A DNA stretch of 64,000 nt from Streptomyces sp. CB02400 (GCF_001905725.1 NZ_LIWB01000008.1:136491-200490); one strand, 5' to 3'. Counted from the first letter of the stretch, positions 1 through 8,975 are shown. Notes: generated by a model not told the origin, from the sequence alone. Program-made: numbers and translations.

Positions 1-2
1 TG

Positions 3-218
3 AAGGAGTTCGATCTGCTGGAGATGCTGCTGCGGAACGCGGGGCGGGTGCTGACGCGGATGCAGCTCATCGACCGGGTGTGGGGGGCCGATTATGTCGG
101 TGACACCAAGACGCTCGATGTTCATGTGAAGCGGTTGCGGGCGAAGATCGAGCCGGATCCGGGGGCGCCTCGGTATCTGGTGACGGTTCGGGGGCTGGGG
201 TACAAGTTCGAGCCGTAG
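3..218 (+). CDS. phoP: Response regulator, C-terminal DNA-binding part (probably PhoP), 5'-truncated by window
   Basis: Only the last 71 codons lie in the window, open from its edge. They form the winged-helix output domain of an OmpR/PhoB-family response regulator: the recognition-helix stretch TKTLDVHVKRLRAKIE and the C-terminal hairpin RYLVTVRGLGYKFEP are typical. The receiver domain lies upstream, outside the window. Because carD, ispD-ispF and cysS follow, the most likely identity is PhoP of the PhoR-PhoP phosphate system, which sits here in Streptomyces. The family assignment is firm; the symbol rests on gene order recalled from S. coelicolor. Confidence 0.8.
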   Translation, partial: KEFDLLEMLLRNAGRVLTRMQLIDRVWGADYVGDTKTLDVHVKRLRAKIEPDPGAPRYLVTVRGLGYKFEP

Positions 219-280
219 GCCTGTGGCTCGGCGTTCACCGGTACCGGCACCGGTACCGGTGCCGTAGCCGGGCGGGGGGT

Positions 281-352
281 GTCGCGCGGCCCGGCGTTCG
301 CGGGGTGCCGCTGCGCCCACCCGTGCCGCCCCAGCGGCACGATTGCCCGCAG
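281..352. repeat. Dispersed intergenic repeat family 1, copy A
   Basis: A stretch of about 72 bp between two converging genes that recurs near 9830, 50401 and 63640. Its core is a perfect 8-bp hairpin: arms 322-329 and 334-341 (CGTGCCGC/GCGGCACG) with a CCCA loop. A run of alternating GGTACC-like bases lies just before it at 238-263. No coding potential is evident. Confidence 0.75.
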
Positions 353-383
353 TTGGGCGGGCAGCGGTGCCCGTAGTGATGTG

Positions 384-420
384 TGAAGGGCGGGACCCCA
401 CTCAGGGGTCCCGCCCTTCA
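384..420. terminator. Bidirectional intrinsic terminator between phoP and the lipoprotein gene
   Basis: A perfect 16-bp inverted repeat (arms 384-399 and 405-420) with a 5-nt loop, G+C-rich. It lies between the ends of two converging genes, so it can stop transcription from both sides. There is no U-tract, as is usual in Streptomyces. Confidence 0.85.
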
Positions 421-435
421 CTGTCGTGTGCGTGC

Positions 436-1140
436 TCAGTGACCGGTCTGTGCGCTTGCCGAGGCCGCGTCGGTCGGGGTGACCGACTCGGTGCCGGTCT
501 CCGTCGACTCGCCGGTCTCGGTGCCGCCCGGGGCGCCGGTGGTCTCGCCCGTGGTGCCGGCGGCCGGCTCGTCGGAGGACTCCGCGGACGGCTCCGTCGA
601 CGGCTCCGTCGAGGCGCCCGGCGCGGCGGCCTCCTCGGTCGGGCCCCAGCTCTCGAAGAAGTGCTCGGCCGGGAAGACGATCGCGCGCAGGCTCACGTCG
701 CCGGTCTCGCTGAAGGTGAAGGTGACCTTCTGGGCGTTGCCGTCCTGGACGGCCTCACGGCTGCTGGGCAGGACGGCGGACGCGTTGCCCTCGCCGCCGA
801 GGATCAGCGAGCCGCCGGCCGGGACGGTGAGGCTGCCGCCCTCGGCGGGGGACAGCTCGGCGGTCTTGCCGGTGCCGGGGATGGTGACGGACTCCAGCGT
901 CTGGTCGGTGCGGCCCTCGTTGAACAGGGTGGCGGAGACGACCGCCGGGCCCGTCGACTCCAGGTCGGGCTGGGTGATGACCGTGGCGTTCTGGATCTTG
1001 ATGTCGCCGACGGTCGTCGCCGCGTTGTCCGGCTGGATCTCCAGGGTCTGGGCGTTGTGGCCGGCCGCGCACGCGGAGAGCGAGGCGATCGAGAACGCGA
1101 TGGCGGCGGCGAGAGCGCCGCGTCGAAGGCTGCTGCTCAC
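436..1140 (-). CDS. Secreted lipoprotein, copper-chaperone/DUF461-like
   Basis: 234 residues from a GTG start with AAGGAG upstream. A lipoprotein signal (SSLRRGALAAAIAFSIASLSAC) puts the lipidated cysteine at residue 24. Residues of about 30-170 look like a beta-rich domain of the PCu(A)C/DUF461 type, with alternating strands and conserved-looking NATVITQP and FNEGRTDQTLESV stretches. From about 185 the chain is a disordered tail rich in Ser, Thr, Glu and Pro. The Met/His copper ligands of true PCu(A)C proteins are not obvious, so metal binding is unproven. It is convergent with phoP and divergent from carD. Confidence 0.75.
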   Translation of the reverse strand: MSSSLRRGALAAAIAFSIASLSACAAGHNAQTLEIQPDNAATTVGDIKIQNATVITQPDLESTGPAVVSATLFNEGRTDQTLESVTIPGTGKTAELSPAEGGSLTVPAGGSLILGGEGNASAVLPSSREAVQDGNAQKVTFTFSETGDVSLRAIVFPAEHFFESWGPTEEAAAPGASTEPSTEPSAESSDEPAAGTTGETTGAPGGTETGESTETGTESVTPTDAASASAQTGH

Positions 1141-1457
1141 GGCGGCGGCAACTCCTTGACTCGAGTCGTTCGGCGACCGGGTGAAGCCGCCCTAAGTGTC
1201 TGTCAGCGGCCTCAGGTTACCGAGCCGTCCCCACGCGGCCGCACCCGACCCTCCCGAGACGTCCCGTGTCGGCCCGGTAAGGCGCGCCCGGAACCTCCGT
1301 CACCACCCCGTCACCACCTCGTCGACGGTCGAGAGCGGGCGCGCTCCGCCTCTTGAGTCCCAAGTGACTCACCAGTCACTCGGGCCGCTTTCACGCCGTA
1401 CTCCCGCGCCATTCCCATAGTGATCGCGCATTTCTCGTGAAGGAATGAGCGGAGGGC

Positions 1458-1509
1458 TCCGGAATTGATCACCGGCCGCTCATCCTCGTGCCGTGTGATC
1501 AATTCCGGA
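1458..1509. promoter_or_regulatory. 15-bp inverted repeat upstream of carD
   Basis: Arms 1458-1472 and 1495-1509 are perfect inverted copies (TCCGGAATTGATCAC and its complement) with a 22-bp spacer, about 295 bp before carD. The A+T-rich arm is unusual for this genome. It could be an operator or a leader structure; no regulator is identified. Confidence 0.5.
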
Positions 1510-1746
1510 TTCGACCGGAACCCGGCTCCGCGCACCGAACGGAGTAGCGGAACTCGAGCACTTGGAACCGGACATATGGGGATGTTCGACCGCTCGTACG
1601 AGGCTCCGGATGCGTGTAACGTGCGCGTTTCGCTTGTGCCAGAGAGCCGCTCCGACCTGCGAATACCTGCTTCCGCTAGGCGTCCGCAGCACGTTCCTGT
1701 TGCTGTTGTCAAGCCCCGAGAATGGCCCTGACCTGCGAAAACGCCA

Positions 1747-1775
1747 TTCAGAAGACGCCGTATCCGTGTTACCCT
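1747..1775 (+). promoter_or_regulatory. Candidate carD promoter
   Basis: TTCAGA (1747-1752), a 17-bp spacer and TACCCT (1770-1775) resemble a housekeeping (HrdB-type) promoter, about 28 bp before the carD start. A ribosome-binding site, GGAAGGGG, follows at about 1786. The prediction is by eye. Confidence 0.45.
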
Positions 1776-1803
1776 GGATAGCCACGGAAGGGGTACCTGT
1801 CAC

Positions 1804-2286
1804 ATGACGTTCAAGGTTGGCGACACCGTGGTCTATCCCCATCACGGGGCCGCGCTGATCGAGGCTATCGAAACTCGCCAGATCAAAGGCGTGGACAAGA
1901 CCTACTTGGTGCTGAAGGTCGCCCAGGGTGACCTGACGGTACGTGTGCCAGCGGACAATGCGGAGTTCGTCGGCGTACGTGATGTGGTCGGTCAGGACGG
2001 GCTGGACCGGGTCTTCGAGGTGCTGCGCGCACCGTACGCGGAGGAGCCCACGAACTGGTCCCGTCGTTACAAGGCAAATCTCGAGAAGCTCGCCTCGGGC
2101 GATGTCATCAAGGTCGCGGAAGTCGTGCGTGACCTGTGGCGTCGTGAGCGCGAGCGCGGACTCTCCGCCGGTGAGAAGCGCATGCTCGCCAAGGCGCGTC
2201 AGATCCTGGTCAGCGAGCTCGCCCTCGCGGAGAACACCAACGAGGACAAGGCCGAGGCCCTGCTCGACGAGGTCCTCGCCTCCTGA
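1804..2286 (+). CDS. carD: CarD-family RNA polymerase-binding transcription regulator
   Basis: 160 residues. The N-terminal Tudor-like module (1-60, starting [15 protein letters not shown]) is the part that binds the beta subunit of RNA polymerase. The helical C-terminal domain contains W85, the residue that in mycobacterial CarD wedges into the minor groove at the upstream edge of the transcription bubble. CarD stabilises open complexes at rRNA and other promoters. Length and the key tryptophan match the family. The ATG follows a good ribosome-binding site. It stands alone upstream of ispD, as in other actinobacteria. Confidence 0.95.
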   Translation: MTFKVGDTVVYPHHGAALIEAIETRQIKGVDKTYLVLKVAQGDLTVRVPADNAEFVGVRDVVGQDGLDRVFEVLRAPYAEEPTNWSRRYKANLEKLASGDVIKVAEVVRDLWRRERERGLSAGEKRMLAKARQILVSELALAENTNEDKAEALLDEVLAS

Positions 2287-2635
2287 GATTCCTGAGCCCG
2301 AGATCCCGAGTCGCCGCCCGCGGCTCACTCTCAGCACTCAGTACTTCCTCAGCACTTCGAAATGCCGCGGTGCCCGATGACGTCATGGATGTCGCCGGGC
2401 GCTGCGGCATGTTCGTACCCGGACACCGTACATACGCTGCACTTGCGCCGCGCCGGGGAATGTGTCATGACTCACGTCCCCACCCCTGGCGTGCCGGGCC
2501 CGGGCGGTCGACTCGACCAGGATCACGGAAGGGGCTGGTCAAGGCGGAACGCCCGGCACTCCCCCCGCTCCGGGAGCAGGGGGTACGCCCAGGCCATACC
2601 CACCCGGGCCGAGCACACAAACCTGACAGGAACCG
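2287..2635. other. 349-bp gap between carD and ispD
   Basis: No gene is supported. It contains the carD terminator-like hairpin (2362-2410) and a second G+C-rich hairpin of about 10 bp at 2561-2584. The last 60 bp must hold the ispD-ispF promoter and ribosome-binding site (ACAGGAACCG before the ATG). Confidence 0.55.
2362..2410 (+). terminator. Hairpin downstream of carD
   Basis: A 15-bp stem (2362-2376 with 2396-2410, two G-U pairs) closes a 19-nt loop that itself contains the palindrome TGACGTCA. It lies 76 bp after the carD stop and probably ends its transcript. Confidence 0.55.
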
Positions 2636-3412
2636 ATGTCTGACGATCCGCTCCCCCCGCCGTCGCCGAACCCCGCATCCGGCCGTACGACCGCCCGTAC
2701 GGCGGCCGTGATCCCGGCCGCCGGCCGTGGTGTACGCCTCGGACCGGGCGCCCCCAAGGCGCTCCGCGCGCTGGGCGGCACGCCCATGCTCATCCACGCC
2801 GTCCGCGCGATGGCCGCCTCCCGCGCCGTCTCCCTGGTGGTCGTCGTGGCCCCGCCCGACGGCGCCCCCGAGGTCAAGTCGCTGCTCGACGCGCACGCGC
2901 TGCCCGACCGCACCGACTTCCTCGTGGTCCCCGGTGGCGAGAGCCGCCAGGAGTCCGTGAAGCTCGGCCTGGACGCGCTGCCGCCCGGCTACGACATCGT
3001 CCTGGTGCACGACGCGGCCCGCCCGCTCGTCCCCGTGGACACCGTCGACGCCGTCATCGAGGCCGTACGCGACGGAGCGCCGGCCGTCGTGCCCGCGCTG
3101 CCGCTCGCCGACACCGTCAAGCAGGTCGAGCCCGCCGACGTCCCGGGCGAGCCGGAACCCGTGGTCGCCACCCCGGACCGGTCGCTGCTGCGGGCCGTGC
3201 AGACCCCGCAGGGCTTCGACCGGGCCACCCTCGTGCGCGCCCACGAGACGGTGGAGGACGACGTCACCGACGACGCGAGCATGGTCGAACAGCTCGGCCT
3301 CACCGTCGTCACCGTCCCCGGGCACGAGGAGGCCTTCAAGGTCACCCGCCCCCTCGACATGGTCCTCGCCGAGGCGGTCCTGGCCCGCAGGAGGCTCAAC
3401 GATGGCTTCTGA
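2636..3412 (+). CDS. ispD: 2-C-methyl-D-erythritol 4-phosphate cytidylyltransferase (IspD)
   Basis: 258 residues. It transfers CMP from CTP to methylerythritol 4-phosphate in the non-mevalonate isoprenoid pathway. The nucleotide-binding loop [17 protein letters not shown] (about residues 27-45), [13 protein letters not shown], and VHDAARP in the middle are family signatures. A disordered N-terminal tail of about 20 residues, rich in Pro and Arg, precedes the domain. Its stop overlaps the ispF start by 11 bp, so the two genes are translationally coupled, fitting enzymes that act two steps apart. Confidence 0.95.
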   Translation: MSDDPLPPPSPNPASGRTTARTAAVIPAAGRGVRLGPGAPKALRALGGTPMLIHAVRAMAASRAVSLVVVVAPPDGAPEVKSLLDAHALPDRTDFLVVPGGESRQESVKLGLDALPPGYDIVLVHDAARPLVPVDTVDAVIEAVRDGAPAVVPALPLADTVKQVEPADVPGEPEPVVATPDRSLLRAVQTPQGFDRATLVRAHETVEDDVTDDASMVEQLGLTVVTVPGHEEAFKVTRPLDMVLAEAVLARRRLNDGF

Positions 3413-3899
3413 GCAGCCGTACCCCCTGCCGCAGGTCGGCATCGGCACCGACATCCACGCCTTCGAGGACGGCCGCGAACTGTGGTGCGCCGGCCTGAAG
3501 TGGGAGGGCGAGGGACCCGGCCTCGCCGGCCACTCCGACGCGGACGTCGTCGCCCACGCCGCCTGCAACGCCCTCTTCTCCGCCGCCGGCCTCGGCGACC
3601 TGGGGCAGCACTTCGGCACCGGCCGCCCCGAATGGTCCGGCGCGTCCGGCACCACCCTCCTGACGGAGGCCGCCCGCATCGTCCGGGAGTCCGGCTTCCG
3701 CATCGGCAACATCGCCGTACAGGTGATCGGCCCCCGCCCGAAGATCGGCAAACGCAGGCAGGAAGCGCAGGAGCTCCTCTCGGAGGCGGCGGGCGCCCCG
3801 GTCTCGGTCTCGGGCGCCACGACGGACGGCCTCGGCTTCCCGGGAAGGGACGAGGGCCTCATGGCGGTGGCAACGGCGCTGGTCGTACGAGAAGGGTGA
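3402..3899 (+). CDS. ispF: 2-C-methyl-D-erythritol 2,4-cyclodiphosphate synthase (IspF)
   Basis: 165 residues, the usual size. It cyclises 4-diphosphocytidyl-methylerythritol 2-phosphate, releasing CMP. Metal ligands D17 and H19 are seen in GTDIHAFE, the [10 protein letters not shown] motif supplies the third ligand and substrate contacts, and the C-terminal [16 protein letters not shown] closes the active site. The start lies inside the end of ispD, giving a two-gene operon. Confidence 0.95.
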   Translation: MASEQPYPLPQVGIGTDIHAFEDGRELWCAGLKWEGEGPGLAGHSDADVVAHAACNALFSAAGLGDLGQHFGTGRPEWSGASGTTLLTEAARIVRESGFRIGNIAVQVIGPRPKIGKRRQEAQELLSEAAGAPVSVSGATTDGLGFPGRDEGLMAVATALVVREG

Positions 3900-3910
3900 G
3901 CCGTCCAACC

Positions 3911-3936
3911 TCAGGGGTGCGGGGAACTGCGCGACC
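3911..3936. repeat. Dispersed intergenic repeat family 2 (reverse orientation)
   Basis: The reverse complement of the GGTCGCGCAGTTCCCCGCG element seen also near 21651, 36697, 43208 and 44867. It lies just after ispF, before cysS. Confidence 0.65.
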
Positions 3937-4044
3937 CGCCCCCACCGGGCCCGCAGACGACAAACAAGCGGGCCCGTCCATGACAAACGTCCCCGAAACA
4001 GCGAGGCGCACCGCGCACACGTCCGCGCCTACTACCCTGGTGTC

Positions 4045-5445
4045 GTGACTATTCGCCTGTACGACACCAGCGCCCGGCAGATCCGTGACTTCACCCCGCT
4101 CCAGCCGGGTTGCGTCTCGATCTACCTGTGTGGTGCCACCGTGCAGGCGGCACCCCACATCGGGCACATCCGCTCGGGCCTGAACTTCGACATCATGCGT
4201 CGCTGGTTCGAGTACCGCGGCCTGTCGGTGACGTTCATCCGCAACGTCACCGACATCGACGACAAGATCATCGCCAAGTCCGCCGAGCAGGGCCGCCCCT
4301 GGTGGTCCATCGGCTACGACAACGAGCGCGCCTTCACCGACGGCTACCGCGCCCTCGGCTGCCTGCCGCCGACCTACGAGCCGCGCGCCACCGGCCACAT
4401 CACCGAGATGGTCGAGATGATGCGCGGCCTCATCGAGCGCGGGCACGCCTACGAGGCCCACGGCAACGTGTACTTCGCCGTCACTTCGTTCCCGGAGTAC
4501 CTGGAGCTGTCCAACCAGGAGCTGGACAACCTGCTCCAGCCGTCCGCCGAGGGCGAGACCGGCAAGCGGGACCCGCGCGACTTCGCGATGTGGAAGGCGG
4601 CCAAGCCCGGCGAGCCGAGCTGGGAGACGCCGTGGGGCCGCGGGCGCCCCGGCTGGCACCTGGAGTGCTCGGCGATGGCGCACAAGTACCTCGGCAGCGC
4701 CTTCGACATCCACGGCGGCGGCCTCGACCTGATCTTCCCGCACCACGAGAACGAGATCGCCCAGGCCAAGGCCTACGGCGACGAGTTCGCCCGGTACTGG
4801 GTGCACAACGCCTGGGTCACCATGAGCGGCGAGAAGATGTCGAAGTCGCTCGGCAACAGCGTCCTGGTCTCCGAGATGGTCAAGCGCTGGCGGCCCATCG
4901 TGCTGCGCTACTACCTCGGCACCCCGCACTACCGGTCGATGATCGAGTACAGCGAGGAGGCCCTGCGCGAGGCCGAGTCCGCGTTCGCGCGGATCGAGGG
5001 CTTCGTACAGCGCGTGACGGAGATGGCCGGGGGCGTCGTCGAACCCGCCGCCGAGGTGCCGCCCGCGTTCGCCGAGGCGATGGACGACGACCTGGGCGTC
5101 CCGCAGGCGCTCGCCGTCGTGCACACCACCGTCCGGCAGGGCAACAGCGCGCTGGCCGCCGACGACAAGGAGGAGGCCGTCGCCCGCCTCGCCGAGGTCC
5201 GCGCCATGCTCGGCGTGCTCGGCCTCGACCCGCTGGACCCGCACTGGGCCGGCGAGAGCGACCGCGGCGAGGACCTGCACGGCGCGGTCGACACCCTCGT
5301 CCGCATGGTCCTCGACCAGCGCGAGGCGGCCCGCGCCCGCAAGGACTGGCCCACCGCGGACGCCATCCGCGACCAGCTGGGCCGGTCCGGCCTGGTCATC
5401 GAGGACAGCCCGCAGGGGCCGCGCTGGAGCCTCGGCCCACGCTGA
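4045..5445 (+). CDS. cysS: Cysteinyl-tRNA synthetase
   Basis: 466 residues from a GTG start. It charges tRNA-Cys. The class I motifs HIGH (in AAPHIGHIRSG) and KMSKS (in EKMSKSLGNS) are present. The zinc-binding site begins with YLCGATV and continues through the HHENE region (PHHENEIAQA). The C-terminal helical anticodon-binding part ends in a typical DxLGRSGLVIEDSPQG stretch. Actinobacteria also carry the homologue MshC for mycothiol synthesis; the length and full anticodon-binding domain favour CysS. Confidence 0.95.
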   Translation: MTIRLYDTSARQIRDFTPLQPGCVSIYLCGATVQAAPHIGHIRSGLNFDIMRRWFEYRGLSVTFIRNVTDIDDKIIAKSAEQGRPWWSIGYDNERAFTDGYRALGCLPPTYEPRATGHITEMVEMMRGLIERGHAYEAHGNVYFAVTSFPEYLELSNQELDNLLQPSAEGETGKRDPRDFAMWKAAKPGEPSWETPWGRGRPGWHLECSAMAHKYLGSAFDIHGGGLDLIFPHHENEIAQAKAYGDEFARYWVHNAWVTMSGEKMSKSLGNSVLVSEMVKRWRPIVLRYYLGTPHYRSMIEYSEEALREAESAFARIEGFVQRVTEMAGGVVEPAAEVPPAFAEAMDDDLGVPQALAVVHTTVRQGNSALAADDKEEAVARLAEVRAMLGVLGLDPLDPHWAGESDRGEDLHGAVDTLVRMVLDQREAARARKDWPTADAIRDQLGRSGLVIEDSPQGPRWSLGPR

Positions 5446-5491
5446 GGAGCCAGGCCCTGACAGGCCCTGACCTCGGCGTCCGAAGATCGAC

Positions 5492-5519
5492 TGTGCCGTC
5501 CGGGCCTCCGGGCGGCACA
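5492..5519 (+). terminator. Hairpin after cysS
   Basis: A stem of about 12 bp (5492-5503 with 5508-5519, one G-T pair) with a GCCT loop, 47 bp after the cysS stop and before rlmB. Confidence 0.6.
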
Positions 5520-5602
5520 CTTCATAGGCACACGTCACAGACGTACGCACAAAGTACGTACAAAAGCAGCACCACCCACGACTTCACGGAGACGGATACC
5601 TC

Positions 5603-6547
5603 ATGGCCGCGAACAACCGCCGCATGTCCGGCAAGAAGGGCGCGCAGGTCGGCAGTGGCGGCCAGCGGCGCCGGGGCCTGGAAGGCAAGGGGCCCACGCC
5701 GCCCGCCGAGATGCGCAAGGGGCACGCCAAGCAGCGCGCCGCCCAGGCGAAGGCCCGCCGCGCCCAGGGCGCCCGCCCGCAGCAGCGGCGCGGCGGGGGC
5801 CGCTCGGCCTCCGAACTCGTCGTCGGCCGCAACCCGGTCGTCGAGGCGCTGCGCGGGGGCGTGCCCGCCTCCACGCTGTACGTCCAGCAGTTCATCGACA
5901 ACGACGAGCGGGTGCGCGAGGCGCTCCAGCTCGCGGCCGAGCGCGGTGGGATCAACCTCATGGAGGCCCCACGCCCCGAACTCGACCGCATGACCAACGG
6001 CCTGAACCACCAGGGCCTGGTGCTCCAGGTCCCGCCGTACGAGTACGCGCACCCCGAGGACCTCGTCGCCGGCGCCCACGACGAGGGGCAGGACCCGCTG
6101 ATCGTCGCCCTCGACGGGGTCACCGACCCGCGCAACCTCGGCGCGGTCGTCCGGTCCGTCTCCGCGTTCGGCGGCCACGGCGTCGTCGTGCCCGAGCGGC
6201 GCGCCGCCGGGATGACCGCCGGTGCCTGGAAGACGTCCGCCGGTACGGCAGCCCGTACGCCCGTCGCCCGTGCCACCAATCTGACGCGCGCGCTGGAGGC
6301 GTACAAGAAGGCCGGGATCGCGGTCGTCGGCCTGGCCGCCGACGGCGAGGCCGAGCTCGGCGACCTGGCCGCGCTGGACGGGCCGGTCGTCATCGTCGTC
6401 GGCAGCGAGGGCAAGGGCCTCTCCCGACTGGTCGGCGAGACCTGCGACTTCCGGGTACGGATCCCGATGCCGGGCGGAGCGGAGTCGCTCAACGCAGGCG
6501 TGGCGGCGGGCATCGTGCTGTACGAGGCGGCGCGTCGGCGGGGCTGA
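5603..6547 (+). CDS. rlmB: SpoU/TrmH-family 23S rRNA 2'-O-ribose methyltransferase (RlmB-like)
   Basis: 314 residues. A basic, Gln/Arg/Gly-rich N-terminal extension (1-70) precedes the substrate-binding domain ([20 protein letters not shown]) and the knotted SPOUT catalytic domain. Motifs [28 protein letters not shown] and [19 protein letters not shown] are the three SpoU signatures. It should methylate the 2'-OH of a guanosine in 23S rRNA with S-adenosylmethionine. It follows cysS at 157 bp and may have its own promoter. Confidence 0.9.
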   Translation: MAANNRRMSGKKGAQVGSGGQRRRGLEGKGPTPPAEMRKGHAKQRAAQAKARRAQGARPQQRRGGGRSASELVVGRNPVVEALRGGVPASTLYVQQFIDNDERVREALQLAAERGGINLMEAPRPELDRMTNGLNHQGLVLQVPPYEYAHPEDLVAGAHDEGQDPLIVALDGVTDPRNLGAVVRSVSAFGGHGVVVPERRAAGMTAGAWKTSAGTAARTPVARATNLTRALEAYKKAGIAVVGLAADGEAELGDLAALDGPVVIVVGSEGKGLSRLVGETCDFRVRIPMPGGAESLNAGVAAGIVLYEAARRRG

Positions 6548-6748
6548 CTCCGGGGGCCGGTGAGGGTTGCCGGCCGGAGGCCGGTACGGCCGTGCGGGTG
6601 CGTCAGGCAGGGTGCCGTCGGCGGGGCTGGACGGGTGTTCGGTGGGGTCGCCCATATGGGGTGTTCCGGGGGGTCCGGACAGGCTTGACGCGGTCCGGAC
6701 ACTTCCGGCGGGTCAAGGCAGTGTCCTAACGCCGTGTCACTCGGTTAG

Positions 6749-8374
6749 ATGAGTGTGGACACGAGAACACCCCGCACGCCCACGGGGGACCGCTCGTCGG
6801 GACTCGACGACGCTCCCGCGCTGAGCATGGTGAAGGTGCCGAGCGATCCGGCGCAGGTCATCGTCAATCACGCCAGCTTCCGCGTGCAGCTGGGCGTCTC
6901 GGCGCGGCGCGCCCAATCGCCGCGGATCGCACGGCACGTGAGCGCCGCCGAGGACACCGCCCGCATCCCCGTCGTCACCACCGTGGGCACACCGGGCCAG
7001 TCGGGCGCCCGCCGCCGGCCCGTCGTCTGGAGCGGCCGGTCCGCGCCCGACGACACCGGCGCCCACCGACTGCTCCAGGCCGTACGGCACGAAGGCGTCC
7101 GCCACGCCGACGAGCCGCTCACCGACGCCGGGGCCACCCAGGTCATCCCGCGCACCGGCACCGGGTACGACCACGCCGACGACCCGGTCACCCAGACCCT
7201 CGAAACCCCGTTCGTCGGCGCCCAGCGCCGCCCGGCCGACGGGCCCCTGCTGCCCCCGATGCGCACGGTCGGCAGCGCCTACGACGAGCCCGCCTACGAC
7301 GAGCCCGCCTACGACGACGGGTACGAGGACACCGGCCGTCGCGCCAGGCGGCACGGCGACGACCCGGCCCGGCACGCCTACTACCCCGGCCGCCGGATGA
7401 ACCTCGGCGTCGTCCTGCTCCCGCTGCGCGTCTTCCTCGGCGGCATCTCCGTCTACGCCGGGATGAGCAAGCTGTGCGACCCCCTCTACTTCGAGGGCGG
7501 CAAGCGCGGCTCCATGGTCAAGTGGCTGCACACCCTGCACCCCTGGGAAGTCGCCGAGCCGCTGCGCCAGTTCGCCCTCGAGCACCCCATCGGCTCCGGC
7601 CTCGCCATCGCCTTCGCACAGATCGTCGTCGGCGTCCTGACCGCCCTCGGCTGCTGGCAGCGCCTGGCCGCCGCCGTCGGGGCGACGCTCTCGGCGGCAC
7701 TGCTGGTCACCGTCAGCTGGAAGAGCGTCCCCGCCTACGAGGCACCCGACATCATCTACCTCGCCGCCTGGTCGCCGCTGATCATCGCGGGCGCCCCCGT
7801 CTACTCCGTCGACGGCCGCCTCGCGAGCCGGGCCTGGCGCCGGCTCGGCCCCCGCGCCGACATCTGGGACCTGCGCCGGTACGTGCTGCGCCGGGGCGCC
7901 CTGGTCACCTTCGTGGTCTGCGGGTTCAGCATGCTCGTCGGCTCACTGCTCGGCGGTGCCGTGCGGGACGCCGACCGGGTGGTCGTCCCCGGGCCCGGCG
8001 AGGCCCCGCGCAACGAGCTTCCCGGCTCCCCGCTGCCGGGGGAGTCCGGCGAACGCCAGAAGGAGAAGCGGACCCCGGCCGCCTCCACCTCGCCCACCCG
8101 GGACGCCACTTCGGGCGGGGCGAGCCCGTCCGCCGGTGCCACGACCCCCGGCGCGACCCAGGGAGCCGGCGCGGTCACCGGCGCGCCCAGCCAGACCCAG
8201 GGCAGCGCCGGTCAGGCCCCGCCCCGGCAGTCCTCCCCGGCCGGTCAGGCACCGAGCACCAGCTCCGGCCCCACCTCGGGCGGCGCCGGCGCCTCCGGCG
8301 GCAGCGGCGCACCGAGCGGGGGCAGCGGCGGCTCCTCCGGGAAACCCGGGCTCGTGGGCGGCCTCCTGGGATGA
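6749..8374 (+). CDS. DoxX-family membrane protein with long disordered ends
   Basis: 541 residues. The N-terminal 210 residues are low in structure and include a YDEPAYDEPAYDDGY repeat. A DoxX-type four-helix membrane core follows (about 215-400): LGVVLLPLRVFLGGISVYAGMSKL, a second helix near SGLAIAFAQIVVGVLTALGC, then LSAALLVTVSWKS and ALVTFVVCGFSMLVGSLLGG. The tail is Ser/Gly/Pro-rich. DoxX proteins are linked to thiol-redox membrane complexes in actinobacteria, but the substrate here is unknown. Its transcript ends in the strong hairpin at 8381-8429. Confidence 0.8.
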   Translation: MSVDTRTPRTPTGDRSSGLDDAPALSMVKVPSDPAQVIVNHASFRVQLGVSARRAQSPRIARHVSAAEDTARIPVVTTVGTPGQSGARRRPVVWSGRSAPDDTGAHRLLQAVRHEGVRHADEPLTDAGATQVIPRTGTGYDHADDPVTQTLETPFVGAQRRPADGPLLPPMRTVGSAYDEPAYDEPAYDDGYEDTGRRARRHGDDPARHAYYPGRRMNLGVVLLPLRVFLGGISVYAGMSKLCDPLYFEGGKRGSMVKWLHTLHPWEVAEPLRQFALEHPIGSGLAIAFAQIVVGVLTALGCWQRLAAAVGATLSAALLVTVSWKSVPAYEAPDIIYLAAWSPLIIAGAPVYSVDGRLASRAWRRLGPRADIWDLRRYVLRRGALVTFVVCGFSMLVGSLLGGAVRDADRVVVPGPGEAPRNELPGSPLPGESGERQKEKRTPAASTSPTRDATSGGASPSAGATTPGATQGAGAVTGAPSQTQGSAGQAPPRQSSPAGQAPSTSSGPTSGGAGASGGSGAPSGGSGGSSGKPGLVGGLLG

Positions 8375-8380
8375 CTCGCA

Positions 8381-8429
8381 TACGGCAGTGGGGTCCCGTA
8401 CGTCGTCCGTGCGGGACCCCACTGCCGTA
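8381..8429. terminator. Strong bidirectional terminator
   Basis: A near-perfect stem of up to 21 bp (17 perfect: 8381-8397 with 8413-8429) with a loop of about 7 nt, lying between the converging DoxX-like and VOC genes. Confidence 0.9.
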
Positions 8430-8455
8430 GAGCGGTGGCTACGGACGGTCGGCCG

Positions 8456-8869
8456 TCATGCCCCGCTCGCCCCGTTCGCCCGGCCGCGCTGGCGCAGTGC
8501 GATCCGGTTGCCGTCCGGGTCCACGGCCTCGATGCGCACCCCGAACGGGTAGTCCTCCGGCTCGGGCTGGTCGAACGTCACACCGCGGTCGCGCCACACC
8601 GCGAAGTCCTTCCGCAGGTCGTCCGATTCGAGGAAGACCACACCGAGCGCCCTGCCGCCCGGCTCGCCCTCGGCCGGCTGCCCCGAGCCCGCCGCGTGCG
8701 GCCACAGGAGGAACTCCAGAGCACTGCCCGGGACACCCACCGTGAGGAAGCGCCCCTCGGGGCCCGGATGGTCCACGCGCTTCTCCAGGCCGAGCTGGTC
8801 CGTGTAGAACCTCAGAGACCGGTCCTGGTCGGTCACGTTGATCGTCACGTACATGACGCTGGTCAGCAT
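8456..8869 (-). CDS. VOC-family (glyoxalase/bleomycin-resistance fold) protein
   Basis: 137 residues from the ATG at 8869, preceded by GGAAGGGA; a longer open frame upstream has no ribosome-binding site. One betaalphabetabetabeta module pair is visible: MLTSVMYVTINVTDQDRSLRFYTDQLGLEKR at the start and FGVRIEAVDPDGNRIALRQR at the end. These are the metal-binding strands of the vicinal-oxygen-chelate superfamily. The substrate cannot be told. It is monocistronic and ends against the shared terminator at 8381. Confidence 0.85.
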   Translation of the reverse strand: MLTSVMYVTINVTDQDRSLRFYTDQLGLEKRVDHPGPEGRFLTVGVPGSALEFLLWPHAAGSGQPAEGEPGGRALGVVFLESDDLRKDFAVWRDRGVTFDQPEPEDYPFGVRIEAVDPDGNRIALRQRGRANGASGA

Positions 8870-8975
8870 CGTGCGGTCCCTTCCTGCCACCCGTCCGACG
8901 CGGCGGGTCGCCACGTCGTGTCACGTCACTGACGGACGGCGGCCGGACGATGTGACGGGCGGAAGGAAAAAGATT

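Larger units (their letters stand above)
1141..1803. other. 663-bp intergenic region between the lipoprotein gene and carD
   Basis: No gene is supported here. It holds the two divergent promoters, a long inverted repeat (1458-1509) and a carD promoter candidate (1747-1775). The region is less G+C-rich than its surroundings, and open frames crossing it lack Streptomyces codon bias. Confidence 0.6.

Noticed and set aside
238-263. GGTACC-type alternating repeat as a microsatellite or CRISPR-like element
   Set aside because: It is only about 25 bp long, with no spacers or array; a simple-sequence run next to the family 1 repeat.
1480-2337. 285-codon minus-strand frame over carD
   Set aside because: It is antisense to carD and has no ribosome-binding site; carD is unambiguous on the plus strand.
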